From: Acidobacteriota bacterium
Lineage (GTDB): Bacteria > Acidobacteriota > Blastocatellia > Pyrinomonadales > Pyrinomonadaceae
Direction: 5' to 3'
Assembly: GCA_023415725.1 (NCBI GenBank)
Contig: JAEZJR010000126.1
Coordinates: forward strand, 1 to 14,460
DNA: 14,460 nucleotides
Part shown: positions 7,531-13,628 of the stretch, piece by piece
How the letters are laid out: each line of letters opens with the position of its first letter
Position numbering within the stretch: the first letter of the stretch is position 1
Translations under genes and position numbers: made by a program
Notes under the pieces: model-generated
The model's input: only the letters and a program-made list of their open reading frames with translations
Databases searched by the model: none
What the model was told of the DNA's origin: nothing

Positions 7531-7568
7531 CCCCGGAGGGGTTCCGACATGTCGGACCCCCTCCGGGG
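7531..7568. repeat. 38-nt near-perfect palindrome (REP-like element or leftward terminator)
   Basis: Each 19-nt half is the reverse complement of the other except for one position, with no loop to spare; the centre is ACATGT (7547-7552). The left half begins CCCCGGAGGGG and the right half ends CCCCTCCGGGG. Read on the minus strand, the hairpin is followed by TTTTC and lies 30 nt past the stop of the 27-codon gene, so it may terminate that transcript. The GC-rich ends and size also fit a dispersed REP-type element. Confidence 0.65.
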
Positions 7569-7597
7569 CCATCGAGTGGGCAGCAATTTGTCCTGAT

Positions 7598-7681
7598 CTA
7601 TCGAGCCTTCTGCACGGCCGGCAAAAGCAGGCCGATAAGTACGGCGATTATCCCTGCGTTGAGTATCATGATGTCGGTCAT
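7598..7681 (-). CDS. Small (27-residue) single-pass membrane peptide
   Basis: An ATG at 7681-7679 opens 27 codons ending in TAG. The peptide starts MTDIMILNAG, continues with IIAVLIGLLLPAVQ and ends KAR: a short polar start, one hydrophobic helix of about 17 residues, and a basic C-terminus. The IIAVLIGLLLPAVQKAR part closely recalls the N-terminal helix of DUF1559/type IV pilin-like proteins (usually followed by EAAR), yet here it stops at once and has no prepilin-peptidase leader. A near-ideal GGAGGA (7696-7691) stands 9 nt upstream of the ATG. A TATAAA (7724-7719 on the minus strand) could be its -10. A strong hairpin follows the stop. It could be a stand-alone small protein or a remnant of a pilin-like gene; the ribosome site argues for real translation. 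Confidence 0.55.
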   Translation of the reverse strand: MTDIMILNAGIIAVLIGLLLPAVQKAR

Positions 7682-7690
7682 TATTGCGTT

Positions 7691-7696
7691 TCCTCC
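7691..7696 (-). promoter_or_regulatory. Strong Shine-Dalgarno for the 27-residue peptide
   Basis: GGAGGA on the minus strand, 9 nt from the ATG at 7681. It is among the best ribosome sites in the window, comparable to that of the lipoprotein gene, and is the main reason to treat the short frame as a gene. Confidence 0.6.
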
Positions 7697-7718
7697 AAAA
7701 TATGAATGCCCCCTTGCC

Positions 7719-7773
7719 TTTATAGGTCATGGACGTTTTTCGATTGAAACTTTTGCGAAAAAGGACCTATAAA
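7719..7773. promoter_or_regulatory. Divergent promoter region with 10-nt inverted repeat
   Basis: TTTATAGGTC (7719-7728) and GACCTATAAA (7764-7773) are exact reverse complements, so each strand carries GACCTATAAA with a TATAAA -10 box. On the plus strand TTGAAA (7744-7749) lies 18 nt before TATAAA (7768-7773), a good promoter for the DUF5654-like gene. On the minus strand the -10 points at the 27-codon gene, but no good -35 is seen. The arm centres are 45 nt apart. Confidence 0.5.
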
Positions 7774-7813
7774 AGAACCTGCGATCCACTTAAATTCCAT
7801 CAGGAGCTACTTT

Positions 7814-8083
7814 ATGGCGAAAACATCAGAACAAGCCCGGGCAGCGATCCAGTCAATGATCACCTTGTCGTCCGCCGCGCTGGGCCTCGTATGCGCTCTC
7901 GCGTGGAACGAAGCGATCAAGTCCACGATGAAACAGATCCTCGGGGAGGACGACAGTCTCGCCGGGATGTACACCTACGCGATCCTCGCGACCGTCATCG
8001 CCATAGTGGTCCTGCTTGTCTTGGCTCGTGCGTCAACACGGGTCGGCGGCGACGCTGCGATAAGCAGGGAAGCGGAAGGTTAG
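7814..8083 (+). CDS. DUF5654-like two-helix membrane protein
   Basis: This 89-residue membrane protein has two transmembrane helices, roughly residues 14-31 and 53-72. The first runs into AWNEAIKS (30-37), and a short charged loop (GEDDSLAG) separates them; the tail is hydrophilic. The helix-1 ending A(L/F)AWNEAIK and the Y-AILATVIAIV second helix match what I recall of DUF5654, a small uncharacterised family found in archaea and bacteria. AGGAG (7802-7806) is 7 nt before the ATG, and a TTGAAA/TATAAA promoter ends 40 nt upstream. The gene is divergent from the 27-residue peptide. The function is unknown. The family name is from memory and should be treated as probable. Confidence 0.82.
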   Translation: MAKTSEQARAAIQSMITLSSAALGLVCALAWNEAIKSTMKQILGEDDSLAGMYTYAILATVIAIVVLLVLARASTRVGGDAAISREAEG

Positions 8084-8132
8084 GAAACAGAGCAGGCCAG
8101 TATGCCGTTTCGCCGTTTCCGCGGCGGCGGGG

Positions 8133-8138
8133 TAGAAT
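8133..8138 (+). promoter_or_regulatory. Weak candidate -10 box before the Sua5-type gene
   Basis: TAGAAT, in the context GGGTAGAATCATG, lies 66 nt before the Sua5-type start; a matching -35 is not clear. The same GGTAGAATC string occurs 18 nt before the oxidoreductase start (10717-10725). Confidence 0.25.
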
Positions 8139-8204
8139 CATGTTCGAATCTCTTGGCGGTGCTCCGAACTTATCCCTGAAACGATCCTGACAACTATACC
8201 CGCG

Positions 8205-9116
8205 ATGGCGGCTGCGCTGATCAAGCGTGGCTGGATAGTAGCGTTCCCCACTGAGACCGTTTACGGCCTTGGGGCGAACGTTTTCGACGAGACCGCGGTA
8301 ATCCGGATCTTCGCGGCGAAACGCCGCCCACCGGACAATCCGCTTATCGCCCACATCGGATCTCTGGAGCAACTCGATCGACTCGCAGCCGAAGTGAAGC
8401 CCTTTGCAAGAGCGCTGATGGAGCGATTCTTCCCCGGGCCTCTCACGCTCGTGCTGAAAAAGACCGACGACGTGCCTCTGATCGCCACGGCCGGGCTCGA
8501 CACGATCGGCGTGAGGATGCCGAGGCATCCGATAGCTCATGAGTTCCTCAAGGCGTGCGGGACGCCCGTAGTGGCCCCTTCCGCGAACCTTTCGGGGCGG
8601 CCGAGCCCGACGACATGGAGGGCCGTATTCGAGGACCTGAACGGACGGATCGATTGCATCCTTCAGGGGGAAGCGACGGAGATCGGACTTGAATCGACAG
8701 TGGTCGACTGCAGCGGTGAAGTGCCGGTCGTTTTGCGTTTGGGCTCCATCAGCTTAGCCGACATTCGCTCCGTGGTTCCGGAGGCAGAACTTTCTGAGGA
8801 TAGGGAAGCGGCAGCACCGCGAAGCCCGGGCCTGAAGCACAAACACTATTCCCCGACTGCAAGGGTGGAGATCGTCGGACATATCTCCGAGGTGCCGCCC
8901 GGCGAACGCACTGCTTTTATCGGGTTGAGCACTAACGGGCCAGGTCTGGATAAGCAGTTCATCGCACGCGACGTCACCGCCTACGCGCACAACCTCTATG
9001 AATTTTTCCGCGAGTGCGACAGGGAGGGGATCGAAACTATCTATTGCGAGGCGGTTCCTGAAGAGGGAATAGGGGCTGCGTTGATGGATCGTATCAGGCG
9101 CGCCGCTCAGGGTTAA
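8205..9116 (+). CDS. L-threonylcarbamoyladenylate synthase (Sua5/YrdC/YwlC family)
   Basis: It makes threonylcarbamoyl-AMP from threonine, bicarbonate and ATP, the first step of t6A37 modification in ANN-decoding tRNAs. The YrdC core opens at once with IVAFPTETVYGLGAN (residues 11-25). KRR..DNPL (about 39-47) gives the basic substrate-binding residues, and PSANLSG (about 125-131) and GLESTVVDC (about 165-173) complete the site. From about 206 the SPGLKHKHYSP motif marks the Sua5 C-terminal domain, so this is the two-domain form, slightly short at 303 residues. The ATG at 8205 has no Shine-Dalgarno. No ATG, GTG or TTG lies between it and the in-frame stop at 8133; a CTG at 8187 is the only earlier option. 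Its stop shares bases with the convergent glycosyltransferase stop. Confidence 0.95.
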   Translation: MAAALIKRGWIVAFPTETVYGLGANVFDETAVIRIFAAKRRPPDNPLIAHIGSLEQLDRLAAEVKPFARALMERFFPGPLTLVLKKTDDVPLIATAGLDTIGVRMPRHPIAHEFLKACGTPVVAPSANLSGRPSPTTWRAVFEDLNGRIDCILQGEATEIGLESTVVDCSGEVPVVLRLGSISLADIRSVVPEAELSEDREAAAPRSPGLKHKHYSPTARVEIVGHISEVPPGERTAFIGLSTNGPGLDKQFIARDVTAYAHNLYEFFRECDREGIETIYCEAVPEEGIGAALMDRIRRAAQG

Positions 9117-10645
9117 ATTGCGGCCTCGCGAGCGGCAAGGATGGTGTGTTCGCCGTTCTTCGCGATGACCTCGCAATCGAGCAGCGGACTATCAAGAGTT
9201 TGACTTGCCCACTCATTCGGCACCAATACGAGCACTGCCTCACCATTCCGACGCCGGATCTCGTTCAGCACTTCCTGCGGGCCGTAGAGCCGCATTTGCT
9301 TGCCTTCCGCGTCTCTTAGCAGCCGCCCCGCAGCGTAGAACTCAGCATTATGCGATAGAGCATGAAGGCTTAGTACCTCGTTCCGGCTGTAACCCCTCGA
9401 ATCGGCTTCCGCTATCAGCCTTTTTGTAGAATCGTCGTCGGCGAACTTCGGCACGACCGCGATCAGCAACGTCACGATAACGGCGAATGTCGCCGCCGCA
9501 AGGCCGACCACGATCGATCTCCATCGGTCACTTTTTCGTACAAAACCCCAAACAGAAACGGCCGCAATGATAAGTGCGGGCGGCACGGCCGGAAGTATAT
9601 ATCCCGGCAGCTTCGACCCCGAAAACGAAAAGAAAACCAGCGGCACGAGCAGCCAAGCGAACGCGAACAAAAGCAGCGACCTGAATTGATCGCCGGCGTT
9701 ATGAGATGAACTCCGGCCCTCGTCATCCCGGCGTATCATGGACTTGACGCCTTTCCAGACCCCCAGGAAAAAGAACGGCAGCCACGGCAGCGTCATCAGC
9801 GGCAGCACCCAGAAAAAGAAATAGAACGGCTGCGGGTGGAAGTATTTGTTCGAGGTGTAACGCTGGAAGTGATGCTGAATGAAGAACTCGTCAATGAACT
9901 TCCACCCGTTCACCCGATACATCGGCACGTACCACAGCGACGCAACCGCCGCGGCGACGATCGTGCCCCAGAACAAGCTTAATACCAGCATCCAGGACGG
10001 CCGTTTCCACGAGATCAGATGGTAAAAGGTGACAATGGCGTAGGGGAACACGATCCCAACCAGGCCCTTAGCGAGCACGGCAACGCCGACGAAGACATAA
10101 AAGAGAAAGAGCGGTAAAGTCGAGTTCCTCGCTTCACTTCGGCCCCTTTCCCAAACGAAATAGCTCGCCAGAGCAGCGGTGATCGGGAACGTCAGTATGA
10201 TGTCGAAGCTTGCCCCGCGCGAAAAGACGATGATCCCGAGTGATGAGGCCGCGATAAGAGCCAGCAGGTTAGCAAAGCTGAATCCGGCGGTGTCCCGGTC
10301 CGCCGCCCTCCCCAGAAACCACAGGCTCGCGATCGTACCTAGCCCAAAAAGCGCGGAGCCGAACCTCGCGGCGAACTCGGTCACGCCGAAGATGTTGTAC
10401 GAGGCGATCTGCAGCCAATACAGCAACGCCGGTTTTTCGAACCAGTCGAATCCACCGAGCGTCGGCGTCACCCAGTCACCCCGTTCGAACATCTCACGCG
10501 CGACCTGTGCGTAACGCGGTTCGTCCGGCCCGACCAGCGGGATCGTTAGCCCAAAGAAGTAAATTGCTACAACCAAAACGGCCGCGATCACCCAAAAGGT
10601 TCGCGAACCGGTCCAATGCCACTTCTCGCCGTTTTCACTTCTCAC
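9113..10645 (-). CDS. ArnT/PMT-like glycosyltransferase family 39 protein
   Basis: This inner-membrane glycosyltransferase (510 residues, roughly 10-12 membrane segments) of the family that takes sugars from polyprenyl-phosphate carriers. The first periplasmic loop has the key GPDEPRY motif (D41, E42, R44, Y45), followed by REMFERGDWVTPTLGG and FEKPALLYWL, as in ArnT and related GT39/GT-C enzymes. A second conserved acidic site is in SRGASFDIIL. A soluble C-terminal part (about 400-510) ends the protein. The acceptor could be lipid A, another glycan or a protein; ArnT function itself cannot be claimed. The start is uncertain: the GTG at 10645 lies in a short TCACTT repeat and has no clear ribosome site. 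The next in-frame GTG (codon 19) would remove the N-terminal tail. The stop overlaps that of the Sua5-type gene at TTAA (9113-9116). Confidence 0.92.
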   Translation of the reverse strand: MRSENGEKWHWTGSRTFWVIAAVLVVAIYFFGLTIPLVGPDEPRYAQVAREMFERGDWVTPTLGGFDWFEKPALLYWLQIASYNIFGVTEFAARFGSALFGLGTIASLWFLGRAADRDTAGFSFANLLALIAASSLGIIVFSRGASFDIILTFPITAALASYFVWERGRSEARNSTLPLFLFYVFVGVAVLAKGLVGIVFPYAIVTFYHLISWKRPSWMLVLSLFWGTIVAAAVASLWYVPMYRVNGWKFIDEFFIQHHFQRYTSNKYFHPQPFYFFFWVLPLMTLPWLPFFFLGVWKGVKSMIRRDDEGRSSSHNAGDQFRSLLLFAFAWLLVPLVFFSFSGSKLPGYILPAVPPALIIAAVSVWGFVRKSDRWRSIVVGLAAATFAVIVTLLIAVVPKFADDDSTKRLIAEADSRGYSRNEVLSLHALSHNAEFYAAGRLLRDAEGKQMRLYGPQEVLNEIRRRNGEAVLVLVPNEWASQTLDSPLLDCEVIAKNGEHTILAAREAAI

Positions 10646-10661
10646 TTGCCAGCTATCACTT
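10635..10661. repeat. Short degenerate repeat of TCACTT at the glycosyltransferase start
   Basis: TCACTT occurs at 10635-10640, 10642-10647 and 10656-10661 (AAGTGA on the coding strand), with an AGCT between the last two. The annotated GTG start of the glycosyltransferase lies in the second copy, so the first codons may be repeat-derived. Confidence 0.45.
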
Positions 10662-10741
10662 ATCTCGGAGAAACATTACTCTAATTCTTGCAGCTTAATC
10701 GCTTACGTACCTCGAGGGTAGAATCTAGTATTATCCGAGCT

Positions 10742-11740
10742 ATGAACGAAATCCGCAATCCGTTGAGAACTGCAGCGATCGGCGTCGGGAGCCTCGGCCG
10801 CCACCACGCTCGCAACTACGCTGAACTCGCCCGCGAAGGCCGCGTCGAATTCATCGGCGTGTGCGACGCTAACGCCGAAACCGCTGCTCAAATATCCGCC
10901 GAGCACGGTACAGCTTCGTTCACCGATTGGCGAGAACTGCTAGGAAAAGTTGACGTCGTTTCTATCGCCACGCCCACCGAAACCCACTGCGAGATCGCCT
11001 GCGCGTTCCTTGAGCAGGGCGTGCATACTCTCGTCGAAAAGCCGATCGCATTGTCGCTCTCGGAAGCGGACCAAATGATCGCGGCGGCCGAAAAGTCCGG
11101 CGCGAAGTTGATGGTGGGGCAACTCGAACGCTTCAACCCCGCAATGGTGGCACTGCGTCCATACGTCACCGATCCTCTGTATTTCGAGATCCACCGCGTT
11201 TCGCCGTTCCCGAACCGCTCGCTAGATGTGGACGTCGTGCTCGATGTGATGATCCACGATCTCGACGCAGTTCAGTGGCTGGTCGGTGAGGACGTAAATG
11301 TTACCGAGATCCGAGCTGTAGGTATCCCGGTTATTTCAGACAAGGTCGATGCAGCGAACGCCCGGATCGAATTCGAGAACGGCGCAGTCGCCAACATCAC
11401 CGCCTCGCGCATCGGCACCGAGAAGATCCGTAAGACCCGCTTCTACCAGACCAACGCCTACGTCGTGCTCGATTACGCGACCAAGTTCGCCTCGTTAACG
11501 TCGCTGAATCCCGAAGCTTCGCATCCCCTGCTCGGCATAAACATAAACCGGCTCCAGATCAACGATGTCGAGCCTCTCCGAGCCGAAATAACCGCATTTC
11601 TCGATTCCATCGAAAACGACACCGCCCCACCCGTCACCGGCCACGACGGCCGCCGCGCCCTCGCCCTCGCGGTCGGCGTGCTCGAACGGATCGAGGAGCA
11701 CGTAAGCAAACTCAAAATTAGCCAAACAGCTAATAGCTAA
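10742..11740 (+). CDS. Gfo/Idh/MocA family oxidoreductase (UDP-GlcNAc 3-dehydrogenase-like)
   Basis: This 332-residue cytosolic NAD(P)-dependent sugar dehydrogenase has a Rossmann domain that opens with GVGSLG (14-19). The family EKP motif is at 99-101, and the catalytic-type DVMIHDLD is at 168-175 (D168, H172). The alpha/beta C-terminal domain follows. The stretches AVGIPVISDKVDAANARIEFENGA and TRFYQTNAYVVLDYA resemble GnnA, which oxidises UDP-GlcNAc at C3 for diamino lipid A sugars. That is an inference from memory, and no gnnB or lpx gene is nearby. The ATG at 10742 is chosen over an in-frame TTG at 10688 because the Rossmann strand begins only 10 residues later. The last codons and stop lie in an AGCT repeat. 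It is divergent from the glycosyltransferase, with which it might share envelope-glycan work. Confidence 0.92.
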   Translation: MNEIRNPLRTAAIGVGSLGRHHARNYAELAREGRVEFIGVCDANAETAAQISAEHGTASFTDWRELLGKVDVVSIATPTETHCEIACAFLEQGVHTLVEKPIALSLSEADQMIAAAEKSGAKLMVGQLERFNPAMVALRPYVTDPLYFEIHRVSPFPNRSLDVDVVLDVMIHDLDAVQWLVGEDVNVTEIRAVGIPVISDKVDAANARIEFENGAVANITASRIGTEKIRKTRFYQTNAYVVLDYATKFASLTSLNPEASHPLLGININRLQINDVEPLRAEITAFLDSIENDTAPPVTGHDGRRALALAVGVLERIEEHVSKLKISQTANS

Positions 11741-11790
11741 CAGCTATTCTTCAAATAGAACTGACAGCTGGAAGCTCAAAACTGGCAGCT
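11728..11790. repeat. Degenerate AGCT-rich intergenic repeat
   Basis: AGCT recurs at 11728, 11735, 11742, 11765, 11773 and 11787, mostly as (A/C)AGCT(A/G) with 7-8 nt spacing, then a gap, then more copies. The first two copies fall within the last codons and stop of the oxidoreductase gene. A related AGCT/AAGTGA mixture stands at 10635-10661. Confidence 0.5.
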
Positions 11791-11801
11791 GGTTAAATAA
11801 C

Positions 11802-11831
11802 AAAAGCCGACGACCGAGATCGCCGGCTTTT
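11802..11831. terminator. Bidirectional intrinsic terminator
   Basis: AAAAGCCG (11802-11809) pairs with CGGCTTTT (11824-11831). After one mismatch the stem continues CGA/TCG, with a 6-nt loop. A-run and T-run flanks make it work on both strands, as expected between convergent genes (stops at 11740 and 11849). Its loop region shares CGACCGAGATCG with the hairpin at 5550-5571 (minus strand). Confidence 0.8.
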
Positions 11832-11848
11832 AACCTTTGAACTAAACG

Positions 11849-12304
11849 CTATGCAGACGCCTCGCTCGCTTGATTCGTTTGTTCGGCGATCTGGGCCTGG
11901 ATCGACTTCATCCACTCGCGGGTTTTCTCGAGTTGCTCTTTGCCGCCCGGTTTGTCGTAGATGACCTTTTCGAGGTTCTTGAAAGCGTCAGGCATTTCCC
12001 ACCGGGTGCGGAGGTCCGCAAGGAACGGCTCTACTTTCGCGAACACACCGATGTGTTCGCCAACCGTGTCGTTGAACATTTCCGCGTCGATCGCCCCGTG
12101 GACCACCAGCGACGCCGCCATGTCCCAATACGAGGTCACCATCCGAAGATAGGCACCCACCTCGGGGTCCATCATCGTTTTCTCGAACTCTTCTACGCTC
12201 GTCGGGTTGAAAGTGAAAAACCAGTTGCGCGCCTTCCGCATGGTCTCTTCGCGGCGAAGGTCGTACAATTTCAGAATGAGTTCGGCAGATTCAAATTTAC
12301 TCAT
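11849..12304 (-). CDS. Unrecognised cytosolic protein, helical
   Basis: I do not recognise this protein with confidence. The chosen ATG at 12304 gives 151 residues; GGAGG (12320-12316) stands 11 nt upstream. A TTG at 12322 would add six residues but would overlap that ribosome site. The sequence is mostly helical and rich in aromatic and charged residues. It opens with SAELILKLYDLRREETMRKA and RNWFFTFNP, and continues MDPEVGAYLRMVTSYWDMAASLVVHGAID, then EHIGVFAKVEPFLADLR. There is no signal peptide or membrane segment. The opening (LxLYxLRREExxRxAR) vaguely recalls DUF4760-type proteins, but I would not assign it. A TTGACA/TACACT promoter lies upstream. The clean ribosome site, promoter and terminator make the gene itself secure. 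Confidence 0.85.
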   Translation of the reverse strand: MSKFESAELILKLYDLRREETMRKARNWFFTFNPTSVEEFEKTMMDPEVGAYLRMVTSYWDMAASLVVHGAIDAEMFNDTVGEHIGVFAKVEPFLADLRTRWEMPDAFKNLEKVIYDKPGGKEQLEKTREWMKSIQAQIAEQTNQASEASA

Positions 12305-12344
12305 TTTCAGGGAAGCCTCCAATTAAAAATAAAATTAGAGGGGA

Positions 12345-12373
12345 AGTGTATTACCACTTGACCGTTGTGTCAA
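12345..12373 (-). promoter_or_regulatory. Promoter of the gene at 11849-12304, with overlapping inverted repeat
   Basis: On the minus strand TTGACA (12373-12368) is followed after exactly 17 nt by TACACT (12350-12345). Transcription would start near 12338, 18 nt before the Shine-Dalgarno. The -35 lies in an inverted repeat, CTTGAC (12357-12362) and GTCAAG (12369-12374), which could be an operator. Confidence 0.6.
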
Positions 12374-12405
12374 GTATGTAACAAAGAATAAATATTGGCC
12401 CACAG

Positions 12406-13530
12406 ATGAACGAAAAGATCTCCGCCTTCCTCTCCGAACGCATAGCCGCGAACGACTTCCCATCGGCCGTGTATCTAGTCGCCGAAAAGGGCGAGGTCGT
12501 TTATCAAGACGCCTTGGGTTTCGCAGTTGTAGAGCCTGAACGAATTCCTGCAAAACACGACACGATCTACGACGTTGCGAGTTTGACCAAAACGTTAGCG
12601 ACGGGCCTTCTAGCTGCCCAAATGATGGATGAAGGAGATTTTGGGCTGGAGACAAAAATATCGAATGTTCTTCCAGTCTTCGCTACGGCCGATAAATCCG
12701 AAACGACTGTTCGCCAGATTGCTACTCATACTTCCGGATTTAGAGATTGGATTCCTTTATATTTGAAATCGAAGAATCTGCTTCACGTCACTGAAACGGT
12801 TGCCGCTGAAACAGCTATGGAGAGGCGGGATGTCGCCGTCATCTACAGCGACTTGAATTTTATTGCCCTTGCGAACGTGGTAGAGGCAATCTGGGGAGAA
12901 AGGATCGATATTGGATTTTCAAATGTGACGGATGAGCTTGAGTTGACTCGAAGCGACTTCTCACCCATGGCAACCGGAATTCAGCGATGGATTCGAGAGG
13001 ATTTCGCCGCTAGCGAACTCGGCAACCTATACGAACGCCAAACCTGCATCGAGAAATTCCCTGAACTTGGGCTTCCGGAGTCAGCACTGCGAAATCATCT
13101 GATCTGGGGTGAAGTCCATGATGGGAATGCCTATTTCATGGGCGGAGTTGCTGGTCACGCGGGACTCTTTTCCACCGCCGAAGAGGTATTCAAGATCGCT
13201 CTCCAATTCCTGCCCGAATACACCCAGCTTCTCAAACCGGAAACCTGCCACCTCTTCCGCACGAATTTCACCAAAGGCTTAAACGAGGATCGCTCGTTTG
13301 CGTTTCAACTTGCGTCGACCCAAGGCTCTACAGCGGGCACAAAAATGTCCCCGGAAAGCTTTGGGCACAATGGATTTACGGGCACCTCACTCTGGATCGA
13401 CCCGGTCAAGGACCGAATCTTTGTCCTCCTCACCAACCGCACCCACAATCACCCGCTGCCGTTCGTCAATATCAACTCCGTCCGCCGCCGCTTTCACGAC
13501 CTTGCTATTGAGGAACTCGAGAAGCGCTAA
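12406..13530 (+). CDS. Beta-lactamase-fold serine hydrolase (class C / PBP4* / esterase type)
   Basis: This 374-residue member of the beta-lactamase (serine hydrolase) family has its nucleophile motif at S59-L-T-K62. The second motif is Y147-S-D (Y-x-N position, in IYSDLNFIAL), and the third is H321-N-G (GHNGFTGTSLW), the KTG equivalent used by esterases and peptidases of this group. GGVAGHAGLFSTAEEV (about 247-262) is typical of the family. There is no signal peptide, so it should be cytoplasmic, which makes an esterase, amidase or wall-recycling role likelier than antibiotic resistance. The substrate is unknown. No clear Shine-Dalgarno precedes the ATG. From about 12550 to 13000 the third positions look more A/T-rich than in neighbouring genes, a mild hint of different history. 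It is divergent from the 11849-12304 gene. Confidence 0.9.
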   Translation: MNEKISAFLSERIAANDFPSAVYLVAEKGEVVYQDALGFAVVEPERIPAKHDTIYDVASLTKTLATGLLAAQMMDEGDFGLETKISNVLPVFATADKSETTVRQIATHTSGFRDWIPLYLKSKNLLHVTETVAAETAMERRDVAVIYSDLNFIALANVVEAIWGERIDIGFSNVTDELELTRSDFSPMATGIQRWIREDFAASELGNLYERQTCIEKFPELGLPESALRNHLIWGEVHDGNAYFMGGVAGHAGLFSTAEEVFKIALQFLPEYTQLLKPETCHLFRTNFTKGLNEDRSFAFQLASTQGSTAGTKMSPESFGHNGFTGTSLWIDPVKDRIFVLLTNRTHNHPLPFVNINSVRRRFHDLAIEELEKR

Positions 13531-13628
13531 TTTTCCCGCCAAAAATAGCTAGCAACGCGTCTAAACTGTTGATAATCTTAAATCAAGCTTTCCCCAAAGT
13601 AACTAGATCTTAACGGAGATATCCAGCG

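Larger units (their letters stand above)
7386..7813. other. Intergenic block between uvrC and the DUF5654-like gene
   Basis: This 428-nt stretch has no long gene. It holds, left to right: the uvrC 5' flank (7386 to about 7430, no clear ribosome or promoter site), plain sequence to 7530, a 38-nt near-perfect palindrome, a 27-codon leftward gene, and a compact divergent promoter region with a 10-nt inverted repeat. Longer frames that run across the palindrome in either direction look like by-products of the repeat. Confidence 0.7.

Noticed and set aside
7431..7730. 99-codon minus-strand frame across the palindrome
   Set aside because: It lacks a ribosome site and is Arg/Pro/Gly-rich where it crosses the palindrome; the 27-codon frame inside it has the strong ribosome site.
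10688..10741. In-frame TTG extension of the oxidoreductase
   Set aside because: It would add 18 residues ahead of a Rossmann strand already well placed after the ATG at 10742.
11870..12361. 163-codon plus-strand frame opposite the helical protein
   Set aside because: Composition is His/Arg/Val-rich like an antisense shadow, and promoter, ribosome site and terminator all fit the minus-strand gene.
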